Origin: Torreya grandis
Lineage: Eukaryota > Streptophyta > Pinopsida > Cupressales > Taxaceae
Direction: 5' to 3'
Assembly: GCA_037957365.1 (NCBI GenBank)
Contig: JARHVA010000251.1
Coordinates: forward strand, 474,501 to 538,500
Length of the DNA: 64,000 nt
The translations under genes were made by a program, and so were the position numbers. The stretch's first letter is position 1. Every line of letters starts with the position of its first letter. Of the stretch, positions 12,923 through 23,701 are shown piece after piece. The notes under the pieces were generated by a model that saw only the letters and a program-made list of their open reading frames with translations, was not told the DNA's origin and ran no database searches.

Positions 12923-13663
12923 TCATTTAATACTGGTTTGATCAATGTAGGCTGTGATGAAAAGGGTGGCATCCTGATCTTCCAAGGTAGAGGTCAGAAT
13001 TTCAGAATTACTAAAAGTGATGGAGGCGACGGGGGATAAAGAATGTACTAAGGCAGCAAGTGGTTGAGGGTCTTTAGGTTGGACTTCAACTACCTGTAGG
13101 GCTTTGATTAGAGCCTGGCGATGCTGGGGGGAGCTTTGGATAAGGTCATATAGGGTCATCTTCACAGGCGTTTGATGAAGTTGTTTTATCATAGATTCTG
13201 TGATTGCCTCTGAAGAAGTGGGTTGGGATGCACCTAAGATGGAAATCTTGGGTTTCGGTGGTTGAGGTGCCTGGACAAAAGGATAGGTCCAAGGAATAGC
13301 AGCTTTTTCTTTTGCCTTGTCCTTTTGTGACCTAGTGGTTATATGGATAGCATTAATTTCAAATATAGTAGGTGAAGAAAGGGTTATGGTCTGTTGGTGA
13401 GATGTTGATGTGGTTGAAGAGGTTGGATGGGAAGGTGTCGAAGGTTGGTCAAGAGTGTCCTCAAGGAGAAGAGTGTCTTTCTCCATATAGTGGTGAATGA
13501 CTGCCTTGAAGGCACAGCAAGTTTCGGTATCGTGTCCTGGTGTGCGATGGTATAAACAAATCTTTGTATCATCGAACCAAGAAGGTTTTGACCCGAAGGG
13601 TTGGAATGGCTTGATAGAAGGAAGGGTAATACTAGAAGTCTGCAAAATTTGGCTTAATATCAA
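12923..13663 (-). pseudogene. element 1 zinc module B plus disordered tail
   Basis: 246 codons. The N-terminal third carries PSWFDDTKICLYH, then GHDTETC and an amphipathic helix (AFKAVIHHYME). This is the Cys-His zinc module found at the Gag C-terminus of Tat-like elements. The rest is Pro/Ser/Thr/Gln-rich. It repeats the arrangement of module A at 14791-15051, making this element unusual in carrying two. The zinc ligands (Cys, His, His, Cys) all remain in this copy. Confidence 0.8.
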
Positions 13664-13699
13664 AGCATATGAACCTACTAAGGGGTCTGTGCTTGTTGA

Positions 13700-14744
13700 T
13701 GCATGACGCGCTGGTGACTTCTACTTGGGGGATGTTGAAGAAGGTTTTCGTACCACCTTTTGGGTTAGTGGTGTGGTGACAGGTGAAGACGACACTTTCT
13801 TTGTGAGAGGTGCCAAATTTTTGAGAGGGGGTTGACTTGTGGTTGACAAAGGAAGTAATGGAGGTAATTTGTTTTGGTTAAGGGTTGGATTAGGAAGCAC
13901 GCCAATTAGGGTAGAAGGATGAGGACCTAAGATGGAGGGCAAAGTTGACGGTGGAGGAGGGGTTCACTTCTGTGGTCTGGCAGTCTTCTTTGACTTGGTT
14001 GGAAGACTACTTTTGGTCGAGGTTTGTTCCAAGTCCACCTTCACTTGCGGGTGAGTGAGGGTAGAGAGAGGGAGAATGCCAAGTGACTTGATTGGTTTAG
14101 ATTGGGTAGATGTAGGTTTATAAGCGGGGGTTTGGTCTTTGTTTGGAGTCTTGGGCAATTCTGCCTTGGGAGGATTGGCAGTATGAGACGAGAGGGCATG
14201 AGAATGTTGAAGAACTTTAAGATGTTCCCACAATCCCCGATGCTCCACTTTCCTTGAAGGGAGAAGTTCTAATTTCTCCACTAGTCAGGAAAATGGTTGA
14301 CAGGATGTTGGATGAGGTTTGGATTCTTGAGAAGATGTGTTAGGTGTGGCAGTAGTTTTGGACCCAAGGTGTGTGGGAGTTATAACCAGATTGTTGTTGG
14401 TTGAGGAAGATGGAGAGTCAGGGTCTTCTCTTGGTGGAGAAGGAACTGGAGAGTGTGGCTCCTCAATTGGGTAAAGGTAGGGATTATGGTGCCCTCCACT
14501 TGCGGTCAAGGAGTAGGTAAGGTCAGGTCCTCCATAGGCAGAAGAAAGGAGGATGGTGAGATCGGTGGTGCCAGTAAGGTTGAGGCATCCTCCAAGATGG
14601 GAGAGATTGGTGGAGAACCAACTGGGGAAAGAGGTTCATCCACACGTGATGGACTGGTAGATGGGTTAACCTCTTGAGATTGGTTGGGGATGAAGGGTGA
14701 GATTGTATTGACCGTTCAAATGTCGTGTTCGTGTGTGTTGTCAA
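13700..14744 (-). pseudogene. element 1 Pro/Ser/Thr/Lys-rich linker
   Basis: Four minus-strand pieces; three share one frame (14509-14285, 14281-13964, 13942-13721) and are separated only by stops. Composition is Pro, Ser, Thr and Lys with no folded domain visible, as expected of a disordered spacer. It separates the two zinc modules by about 1.1 kb. Confidence 0.6.
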
Positions 14745-14790
14745 TCAAGGTCTGGACATTATTTTGGGTTGGTGGATGATTGGGGAATGG

Positions 14791-15051
14791 TTACTTGAAA
14801 ATATCGATGCCCTGATTTGGAGGTGCATTGGGATTATCTAGAATGAGCTCTCCCTTTTCAAGCATGTCCTGGATTATGTTTTTAAAAGTTTTATAGTTTC
14901 CTGTGTCATGACCTTTGACACAGTGGAAATTACAGAAGTCATTTTCCCTATACCACGCAGGGATGGCGGATGAGGGATCAAATTGTGGCGGTGGTCGAAT
15001 CTGGGGAAGGTTGATAATCCCCTGTTTAACAAGTTTTTCCAGTATAGACAC
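14791..15051 (-). pseudogene. element 1 zinc module A
   Basis: 86 codons: a LEKLVKQGIINLPQI helix segment, PAWYREND, then FCNFHCVKGHDTGNYKTFK and a second helix. It is clearly homologous to module B, including the LP.I.P..F and P.W spacing. The last zinc ligand is Tyr here (NYK where module B has ETC), so this copy has probably lost metal binding. Confidence 0.8.
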
Positions 15052-15261
15052 GTAACATTCTCCAAGAGGAGTATACTGTCTTTGTACGTATCTCTACTAG
15101 AATTGACAGGTGGCGCTCTGAGATGTGGATGGTTCAGGTTGATTGGATGAAGAGGACGAAGGTCTAATGACCACAGCGTTAGCTAAAGCTTTAGACTTAG
15201 GATTTGATGATGAAGGTTTAGAAGAAGAAGAGTCATTGGTCTTAGATTTGGGGTTCTTTCT

Positions 15262-16640
15262 CTACAACTTGACTTTATTCTCCTTGATGGCACGTAATTC
15301 AAGTTTACGGGCCATTGTGAAGGCTTCGTCAAAGGTATAGAAGGTCTGAACCCTTAAAGTGGAAGAAATATGTTTGGTGCAAGCTCGGGAGAATAATTCA
15401 ATAAGTTCAATTTGTGGTAAGGAAAATGAGAGTTGATTGATGAGGCCTCTCCAGTGAGCAACGAAGTCAGCTATTGATTCGTCCTCAAATTGGCAGATAG
15501 TGTAAAGGTCTATGATCGAGACCTTCTTGGTGATGTTAATGGAGAAGTGATCAAGAAAAAGCTGGGCCAGTTGTGTAAATGTGAAGAGAGAATGGCTGGC
15601 AATCGAGCTGTACCAGTCAAGCATAGTGCCAGAAAGGGACATAAGAAATGTGTGCAAGAGCAATGCATCGTCATGGGCAATAAGGTAACAGGCATGTCTG
15701 AATGCCCGTAAGTGTTGCTGTGGGTCTTCCTTGCTTTAAAAGTGAGAAAATTTGGGAAGCTCCCATTGGTTGGGGTATGGTCTAATTGGAATGAAAGGAT
15801 GAATAGGCTCATTGCAAATTTGCTCATATGAGAGAGCATTGCATGAGCCAAAAATGAAAGTCTCTAAGCTAGACATCTTATCCATCAGCATTTTGATGAT
15901 ATCTGCTGACGGATTGGTGGGTGGAGCACCCCCTAGATTATAAGGTGCTTGAAAGATATTGGGAGGGGCGTATGACATGGTTGGTTGCGTAGACACAACA
16001 TATGGATAGCTGGTTATGGGAGCAAAAGTTGGGGCCAAGGGCGCTTGTGTTATGGGGTTAGTAGGCATAAATTGGATAGGGGCCATCAAGGATGGTTGAG
16101 GAGTGACTACGCTTGTTGATGAGTAAATGGTTACTCTTGTGTTGATAGGTGAAAGAGTAGGGGGAATAGAGACTAGTAGGTTTTGGAAAGGTGTGGGGTT
16201 TGGTTGAGTGATTTGAGGTTGAGGGAGTATCAGAACCCCCATGGAGGTAGGTTTAGATGGAGAGGTTATATTTTGAAGGTAAGACACGGTTGGGTTATTG
16301 GTGGAGGTATTGTCTAGTGGCTAAATTGTAGGTGTGGTTGATGTGATTCTTGTGTCAAGTAGGAAGTCGACATCCCATAAATTGGGTTGCCTAGGGAGTC
16401 TCGCGTTTGGCTATTCATGAGATAGTGTTGTAAGGCTTTGACGTTAAGGTCCAAGAATTGTGCAAAATCTTGGTCCCCTTCTGGGACGATAGGAGTTTGA
16501 GGTGAGGTTGGGCGAGTAGGAGTTCTTTCAGTCTTCAAGTTGAACTCCATTATAGGACTGGTTATAGATGGTGAAGGTGTAAGCGGTTGTTGACTAGCGT
16601 GGTCAAGAAGGGCCTTGGTTTGACTGCGTGTCAAAACCAT
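15262..16640 (-). pseudogene. element 1 gag
   Basis: Start chosen at 16640, where MVLTRSQTKALL opens a frame just downstream of the leader. Pieces are 16640-16314 (one frame) and 16287-15736 and 15663-15262 (another), so at least one frameshift. The N-terminal half is Pro/Thr/Gln-rich. The second half is the retrotransposon Gag core: LHTFLMSLSGTMLDWYSSI, a QLFLDHF helix, then SIADFVAHWRGL, ending in a MARKLE helix. That order (L..L.G.A..W, then E....Y..RWR..) is diagnostic. It would form the capsid of the virus-like particle. Confidence 0.88.
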
Positions 16641-17728
16641 TCAAGGCAAGAAAAGGTCAGGTTTCAGAAAATTGTGTTCTGTCAGTCTCAAAAAACCAGA
16701 ATAAATGTTTAGACAGCCAAAAAGTTGGATTTTAAGCTTGCTATTTTTGGAAAAAAGAAAATAGATAGAGACCGACGTCGGTATAAAAAACTGATGTCGG
16801 TGAAGAAGACTGTCGATGTCAGTCAGATGACCGATGCCAGTACAGAAAAGTTATCGACGTCGGTTACAGAACTGATGTCAGTTATTGTATTTTCTAGAAA
16901 CTTAGAAAAAAAGTTTTTGGAAATAAAGAAGACGTCCTTACCAGCTCAAAAAAGATAGATAAAAATAGAAAATATGATGATGACAGACAGATCCTAGCGT
17001 TAAATCCCTAGAAACAATTTTATTAAGATCATGTGGCTTATGCCTTAATGTGATGTTTGAGGAAGTTGGCTGTAAGAAGGGTCCTAGAATAGGTAATCTA
17101 AAGATAGTTTTAGGTATGTTAAGGCACTCAAAAGTCTGTATTAGCTTCCGTACAGGCCTGGTGCTAAGGAGCAAGCTCCCCTCACTTCACAATTCCAGTG
17201 GTTAGCTGGTTTCGCTTGGCCAAAATATACTTTCACTATAGTTTAGACTCTACCAGAGAATAGAGTTGGCTTTCCCCTTGGTGGTGAAATCCAAGTAGGA
17301 TTGTCGGGATGGGTAAGGTATTCGCTGGGTGATGAAATCCCAGTCGAGCATTGTCTCAAGTGAGTTTGATGTTTTATTGAGTGCTCATGGTCTAGTTGTG
17401 TAACATCAAGTGATCTACGATTTATTCAATATGCATTTTACTAATTACTAAGTGTGGACTAAAAAGATGCAAGAAAATAAGAAATGGAATGCAGTAAGTT
17501 TTAAACTCCCAAATCAAAATATTAAATTGGAATGAAGACAAGTTGGAGAAAGGGTTGAAGAAAATGATTTTTTGACTAGACTAGAAATGCAAGAAAAGAA
17601 AGAAAGAGTTCTTTTTATTTCCTGCTTATGATGTCTTTTTTAGAAAAGAAAAAAGAGGTGAAGAGGAAGAAGCCTAATGCACCTAAATGAACAAAGAAGA
17701 AAGGGAACCCAAGGAAGGCCCTAAAGGG
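16641..17728 (-). other. element 1 5' leader
   Basis: About 1.1 kb between primer site and gag start with no domain. It holds a palindrome array at 16771-16882. A 77-codon plus-strand frame (16725-16958) crosses that array and has no motifs. Confidence 0.7.
16771..16882. repeat. ACGT palindrome array, 5' leader
   Basis: Six 12-mers start at 16771 (exact ACCGACGTCGGT), 16790, 16812, 16830, 16853 and 16871. Steps are 19, 22, 18, 23 and 18 bp. Variants are mostly CG to TG or CA changes. Spacers are unrelated to each other. Confidence 0.9.
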
Positions 17729-17746
17729 GTCCCACCGGGCGTGCCA
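17729..17746 (-). other. element 1 primer-binding site
   Basis: On the minus strand the sequence reads TGGCACGCCCGGTGGGAC, three bases inside the 5' LTR. The TGG matches a CCA tRNA 3' end. It is not the initiator-Met site. Elements 2 and 5 carry decayed versions of the same sequence. I cannot assign the tRNA without a search. Confidence 0.88.
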
Positions 17747-17749
17747 GAA

Positions 17750-19196
17750 TGTTTCTATTCAAATTTTGTTTTCAATTTCAAAGGAGAGAATTAAAGAAAC
17801 TTAAGAAGGAATGGTAAAGGCTTGATGTACCTGGATAAAGTCTGCGCAACGTAATCCAGACACTGTGATTACTCCTCTTTGGCTGTGGAGGAATGACACC
17901 TGTAAAGAAAAGAAGCTCGGACAAAAGAAGGCGTTAAATAGATAGATGGTGGGTTGTCAAGCGAAAGCTTAATCCCAGAAGTATGAAAACATCCTTAAGG
18001 GATATAAATCCACTAATCAATAGAAGGAAATGTCTGATAAATAGCTGAATAATGAAGAACTGAAAGTGATAAAAGATGGAAATGCAAAGGAGAAGCAAAG
18101 ACTTACTTGAAAGAAGCTGTCGAATTAATCACAGTCGTCGACATCAGTAAGCCTACTGGCATCGGTTGGTCAAGGTGCCGACGTCGGTTAATCTTATGAT
18201 GTCGGTTGGGGTAGTGACCGACGTCGGTCGGGGCAGTTAGCTTGGACGGGGTCTGGGTAGGTCTGTGGTCTGTGGACAGAGTCTGGTCAGGGTTTTGGTC
18301 TGTGGACAAGGCCAAGGAAGGGTCTGGGTTTGTTAACAGTTTTGAGACAAAGTTTTGGGCTTTGTTGAATGGTTTGGGGTCTGGGTCTGAGAGTCTGGTT
18401 GAATGGGTAGAATGTATGGTCCGATAGAGGATGGAGGAAATAGAGAGGTGGATAAGTCAAGATTCGGGTCTGGCTTGGTTAATAGTCTGGTCTAGGGAGA
18501 TATTGTTTGAAAGCAAATAACTAAAAAGAGAATAAAAATACAGATAGTATACTTACTTGTGCCTTGTAGAAGGTGTGCTACTGATGATTCCCATACTTGC
18601 TATTGATGTATCCTGTGTGGAGAACCTGTTGCTGATGGAGAACCCTGAAGCTGTTGCTACACCTGAGGGAGAGAGTGATAGGCTTGATTGAGAGATTTCG
18701 CAGATTGACGGATGGTCCAAGACTCAAGATTGAAGGATTTGTCAGTTGCTTCTGCCAATTAGCTAATTTCTAATTGGGATCCTCAAAGAGTCTGAAAAAT
18801 TGGTTAAGTATAACCGATGTCGGCGATTCTGCCGGCGTCGGCCAACACTTGACCGACGTCGGTGGGGTTAGAATGGGCAAAAAGAGCCACTAAGCCCATT
18901 TTTCATTTGCCAAGTGCACTATCCATTGGAGAATGTTGAGGTTTGGGCTAAATACGCATGAGAGTTTGTTAGGCGGTTAGAGAGAAGTAGGAATAGGTCT
19001 TGGGTGAGTCATATGATGAGAATTAGTCTAAGGCGAGGTGTCTTAGGTGAGGTGTCATGGGTGATGTGTCCAAGGAGGGGGTTTAATTTAAAATAAGTTT
19101 ATTATTTTAAATTAGTAATTGCATGTTTTAGGAATGGGTTCGGAATGGACCAAGGAGAAAGGTGACCAAGGGTTAGACACTATTTTGGTGTCTACA
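17750..19196 (-). repeat. element 1 5' LTR (right)
   Basis: 1447 bp, TGTTTCTATT to TGTCTACA, close copy of 6896-8333. It carries eight palindrome copies, including exact ACCGACGTCGGT at 18217-18228 and 18852-18863. In one array (about 18127-18228) starts are 20, 30, 20 and 20 bp apart. Confidence 0.95.
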
Positions 19197-19201
19197 CATA
19201 T
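19197..19201. repeat. target site duplication CATAT, right
   Basis: Exact match to 6891-6895. Confidence 0.93.
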
Positions 19202-21160
19202 CATCCTTGTTAGTCATTAAATCATAGATAAAATTTCCACATAAGTACTAATTTAAACTAAAATCAAAAGTGAAAAGTGAATTTTATAATATGGCTTATG
19301 GGCAAATTTTATCCTTCTATAACTTTGAAACATAATTCAAAATTATAAATGAACTTAAGTTTATGATTTTCAAATTCTACATCATAGACTCTTGGTCCAC
19401 AAGAACTTGAATAAATATTCAATCAATAGTGGGTCTCTATTTGTATTTCAAAATGAGGTGTGTGTGTGTTAGGGCACAACAAATGGTGAATCAAAAGAGA
19501 AAATTATCTTAAGTATTTGAGAACCTAAAATCTTAGTAATACATTATAATAAAACTTTAGCTCTATTGAGAAAAGAATAAATAAACCAAACCCTAAAAAA
19601 TGCTCCTACTTCCTCATGTAATATACTTACCATTTCCATTCCTTGGATTTGAGTGTGTGATTTTTTTTGTAAAATTAATTTCCCATAGCGATGAGATTTT
19701 TAACAAAGACTTGAGTAAATATTGTAGGTTTCAATTTGACCTCAGATTTTGTAATCAAATAGTAAAAGAAACTTACACATTGCTTTGATTCTATCTAGGC
19801 ATACATATCCTTGATATAGATACCTATGATTCCACTCTATGAATTTTTATACTTCCAACCAATTTTCCATAGCCCTGGTATAAATTACTTGACTCACCCA
19901 TCCTATATTAGTTTGTATGATGATTTTTTTGAAACATGTATATAAGAAGGGTTGTGAATCACCATTGGTTGGGTGTATGTATAAGGAAACCTATTTTAAT
20001 CAATACATCCCTATCAATGTGTATCTATTTCTATTTTTATTAACTCCCATCCAATTTTTAGCATGTAATAATGTATTTAATATTTGGAAATGAAAAATGT
20101 TTCTAAAATTTGCATGACTATATCAGATTAAATCCAAATATTTAATAAACTCATTCAATCCAAGTATAAACTTATTTTTTCTTAACACATACCTCAATCC
20201 TATATGGTCAAGTAATATCAAAATAAATCCTTATGAAAACCAATTGGGCATATTTGTAAATAATCCCTTGTTTTTGGCAAGTCTTTTGTAATGTTAGCAT
20301 AGGAAATAAGTTGGTCTATTCTGCAATTTTAGAAAACCAATATAGAAAGAAATATAACTAATCTACCCAAAGTAAATACAAAAAATAGGAAACATTTAAT
20401 CTAATAAATCATAAGATATATTATAGAAATCAAGAAATCTACTCAGAATCTAAGCAAATAATTCTAAACAAAGTTAGGAGGGTCGGTTTGGAAACTTTGT
20501 GTAGAATGTCTCTTACTCCTTGGTAGAAGCAAACTTCATCTAGTTAAAAGTCCTCAAACATGGAATAACATATATGTATTCATTTGATAATTCTTTTATT
20601 TTCTTTATTTTAAACTTAAAATAATTTAGATGCATGTATTCAACATAATAATCTTTCTTAATTCTAAAATTAGAATAAACATGGTACATGAAAGAATTAC
20701 CTCAAAGTCTTGACAAACTTAAACAAGTGATTTATTTACCTAAAATTTGGTGAATATGATGTTTGGATCAAGATGTTAAATAAATACCAACTATTTGAAA
20801 TGTGAATCATCTGATTTTTAGACATAAATTTTGTAATACATTCTAAGTATTTTTGAGACATAAGAGTGGATATGCAAGGGCATGAGATAAACACAAAAGC
20901 TAACAACATTGAAGATAATGGTGAAAAATAGGAAACCCTGAGGGAAAAATGTATAAGATCTTGGCATGGACAGGGGTTGTAAAATACAAATAAATAGAGA
21001 ATAAGGAGCATAAGACATAGGAATCATAGGAGTGTAAGAATAGGATAGGATCACAAGAACCGGAGGTGGTTAGAAAGCATTTTATGGAAACATCAAATAT
21101 TAATGGGAACATGAATATATCACCATATCATGGGAGGAGGAGGGAAATGAATGCTAATAT
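19202..21160. other. AT-rich DNA, no recognisable gene
   Basis: No coding motif or repeat structure seen apart from a short GT run near 19458. Overlapping minus-strand frames at 20736-21112 are in three different frames and look accidental. Confidence 0.5.
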
Positions 21161-22625
21161 CTAGCATAGAAAGAGTATATAAGGGTTGTTGGGCTTATTA
21201 CAAGAGAAACTCAATTTTAATGGCTTGCCATGGATTCTTTCCTTGATATAATCATTGGCTTATAATCTTTAGTGTATTAATGGTGTAACTTGAAAATGGG
21301 TTCTTGTATGTATAAATATCCCTTTGGATGTATTTATAATGGGTTATTGTTATTTTGTTATTGTGGTTGTTATTGTTAAATAAATGTGTTTTTGTCATCA
21401 AGATAGAGATATGGAAAGCATGTACTAAATGAAGTTCCTTTGTAACCTTATAAAATTTACCAGTAGAACTAATATTATGTGAATCTTGATGTTTTGAATC
21501 TATTTGATGTTAAGTTTTTTATTTATGATAATGAAATATTCACATTATGTGAATGTATTAAATGGATAAATATAGAATGATGATTTTAATAATGATAATT
21601 AATTGTGTTAACTCAAGTGCCTAAAAATTGTTCATCTAATATCACACAATAGAAAAAATAGGAATCATTCTAGGTTATGTGCCTTGGGTGAGCACATGAG
21701 GTCTCTTGCATGATATGGTGGCACACTACTACATTGGCTTATCCCTTCCTCTAGGTGTATGACTAGTACATAGTTTTGCAAAAAAGAGGATAAAAATAAA
21801 CCCAACATTTTGGTTCCATTGTTAGGACCTGTTGAACATTTTATCATGATGGTATAATTATTCTTGAGTTGATATCTTATAAAATGTTGATCTTTGGATT
21901 GGTACCATTGAGAATAAATTTGTGCTTTAGCATATGAACCAAAATTTTCAAAGATAACATGGGTAGAGAAACACTTATATAATTCTCTCTATGAAATATT
22001 ATTTGCATAATTACCCCTTCAATTACATGCTTGGATTTTTTCACATACACAAGATCATTCAATAAATTATGGACAAAAGTATCCTTGTTCATTAGAGAAA
22101 TAAATAGCCTTAGCAAAGTTAAAATCCACTTGGACATGTGTAGTGGATGTGTGGTGGAAAGCAACATTTAATAACTACATTTTGGAATAAGTTGTATACA
22201 CATAATCTTGTCTAGAGGAAATATAGTTCAAATTTTTGAGGAAACCACACAAGTGGTATCTCAAATAATTTACTTTATAAATTAATAAGCTTATGCTTGA
22301 TTCTGGACTTGAGAACTTCCCCATGGATGACTAAAATCTCTCAAACATGAGCAATGTGACTAGTGGGGAAATGGAGGGGTAGACATCAATATAAAATTGG
22401 TATTTCATCATGGAAGTATGAGAGAAAATATTATGGAAGTGTTAGTATGATGAATCTAGGCATGAGGCTATGAGAAGTAGTGATCCTAAAGATAAATTAG
22501 AGGATACTAAAAGTGATGCAAAAATCCATAGGAGGGTTGAAATGCATGATGAGTACTCCATAATCATGGATTCATGCGCTTTGATGACATAAGTACATAT
22601 AGAATAAGTAAGACAAACATTTATC
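21161..22625 (+). mobile_element. possible LTR and leader of gypsy element 3
   Basis: A TATA-like gagtatataaggg lies at about 21173. At about 21815 the sequence ttttggttccattgttaggacc resembles the TTTTGGCRCC.TTG..GGACC pattern of some gypsy primer sites. With the gag remnant downstream this would fit an LTR end near 21808. No partner LTR was found, so this is tentative. Confidence 0.25.
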
Positions 22626-23701
22626 ATGGAACCCAATCCAAATAGAATTAATTCCTCCACCATAGTGCATGCTCATGAATTTGAGTTTAATGGAATTTTT
22701 CTTAGAAATTGGGATACTGATAGTGTGGAATGTGAAGTTGAATCTAAAACTAAAACCATAAAGGAATCATTAGAAGTGAAATATCAAACTAATAATTTAA
22801 CATTAATTTCTACCTTTCTATTACTAGAAAGACCTATGGCTCACCTTGGAATGCTTGGTTAACCAAACCTAACCAATGGGTAAACTATAGGACCAAAAAT
22901 AACTAATCAAACTCCCTTATCACCCATTATCTCTAGTACACCTATTATTTTAGGAGCCATGGGAGGTAGTACTGGTAATGATTATACTATAGTTGGAGGA
23001 TCATGTTATAACATGAGAGGCATAGGTAAACCTCCACCATAGGGTTTAGGAGGAGGAAATAGAGGAACATCACAACAAGGTCCATTACAACCACCCAGTG
23101 CACCTATAATCTACTATGAGATGACACACTTACTTTAATATTGAGGTGTCAAAAATGTATCAAAACATGTTCAGAAGTGTGAAATCATTTGGTGAGTTCA
23201 AGGTATCACTTATTCAAAGTGAAATGAAACTCAATTTGCCACTACTTTATTGGATTGCATGAAAAAATGGTATCAAAAATTTGATCCTCAATAAACAGTT
23301 GTGAATTATGAATTATTAAAGGCTATTATTATTCAAGAATTTCACATCCCTAAATTTAAGAAATAAATTATTGTTACCTTCAAATATATCAAGAAAGATC
23401 TCACTAAAAGAGTTTGCACATGTATGATGCACATTTAAAAATGATTCTTTAAAATCTATCATTTGAGATTAACCCAACACAACATGATTAGTGGTTTGTG
23501 GGAGGTTTACTAATTCCTTTATTTCAACGAGATTTATCTCATAATACTTTCCTTGAATTGTGGGAGGCACTAGAAGCCACTATTTATTCTGAAGTTGTGA
23601 GAAGTATAAATATGGGAATTAACCCATTTATGGAAGCTCAGATCATTGTAATGGATTCTCATCTAGAAAATATCATGGACAATAATGCTCATGACACGTG
23701 A
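22626..23701 (+). pseudogene. gypsy element 3 gag remnant
   Basis: An open stretch starting MEPNPNRINS at 22626 runs 78 codons. Further down, around 23210-23480, the plus strand reads a Gag-like core: an FATTLLDCMKKWYQ segment, a helix with IIIQEFHIPKFKK and a LTKRVCT segment. The frame at 23498-23701 continues with GGLLIPLFQRDL, as in the capsid C-terminal region of plant gypsy Gag. Stops and frame changes are frequent. No zinc finger, protease or pol follows before 26366. It is an old truncated insertion, and family assignment is by eye. Confidence 0.5.

Larger units (their letters stand above)
6896..19196 (-). mobile_element. Ty3/gypsy LTR retrotransposon, element 1 (Tat-like), with captured PMD fragment
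   Basis: Complete structural unit of 12.3 kb on the minus strand: 5' LTR 17750-19196, primer site 17729-17746, leader, gag, zinc modules, protease, RT, partial RNase H, then an antisense PMD fragment, a non-coding 3' region, polypurine tract and 3' LTR 6896-8333. Over the first ~120 LTR bases I count about 8 differences, so the insertion is moderately old. Coding parts hold stops and several frame changes. RT motif A has Val in place of the catalytic Asp, and integrase and the rest of RNase H are absent. The element is therefore not autonomous. The Gag zinc signature (GHDT), protease signature (IDGGAS) and RT phrases place it with plant Tat-like gypsy elements. Confidence 0.93.

Noticed and set aside
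12710..13039. 109-codon plus-strand open frame
   Set aside because: Antisense shadow of the protease and zinc-module region of element 1.
6896..19196. Palindrome arrays as a CRISPR array
   Set aside because: Plant DNA, 12-bp degenerate palindromes with 8-bp spacers and no cas genes.
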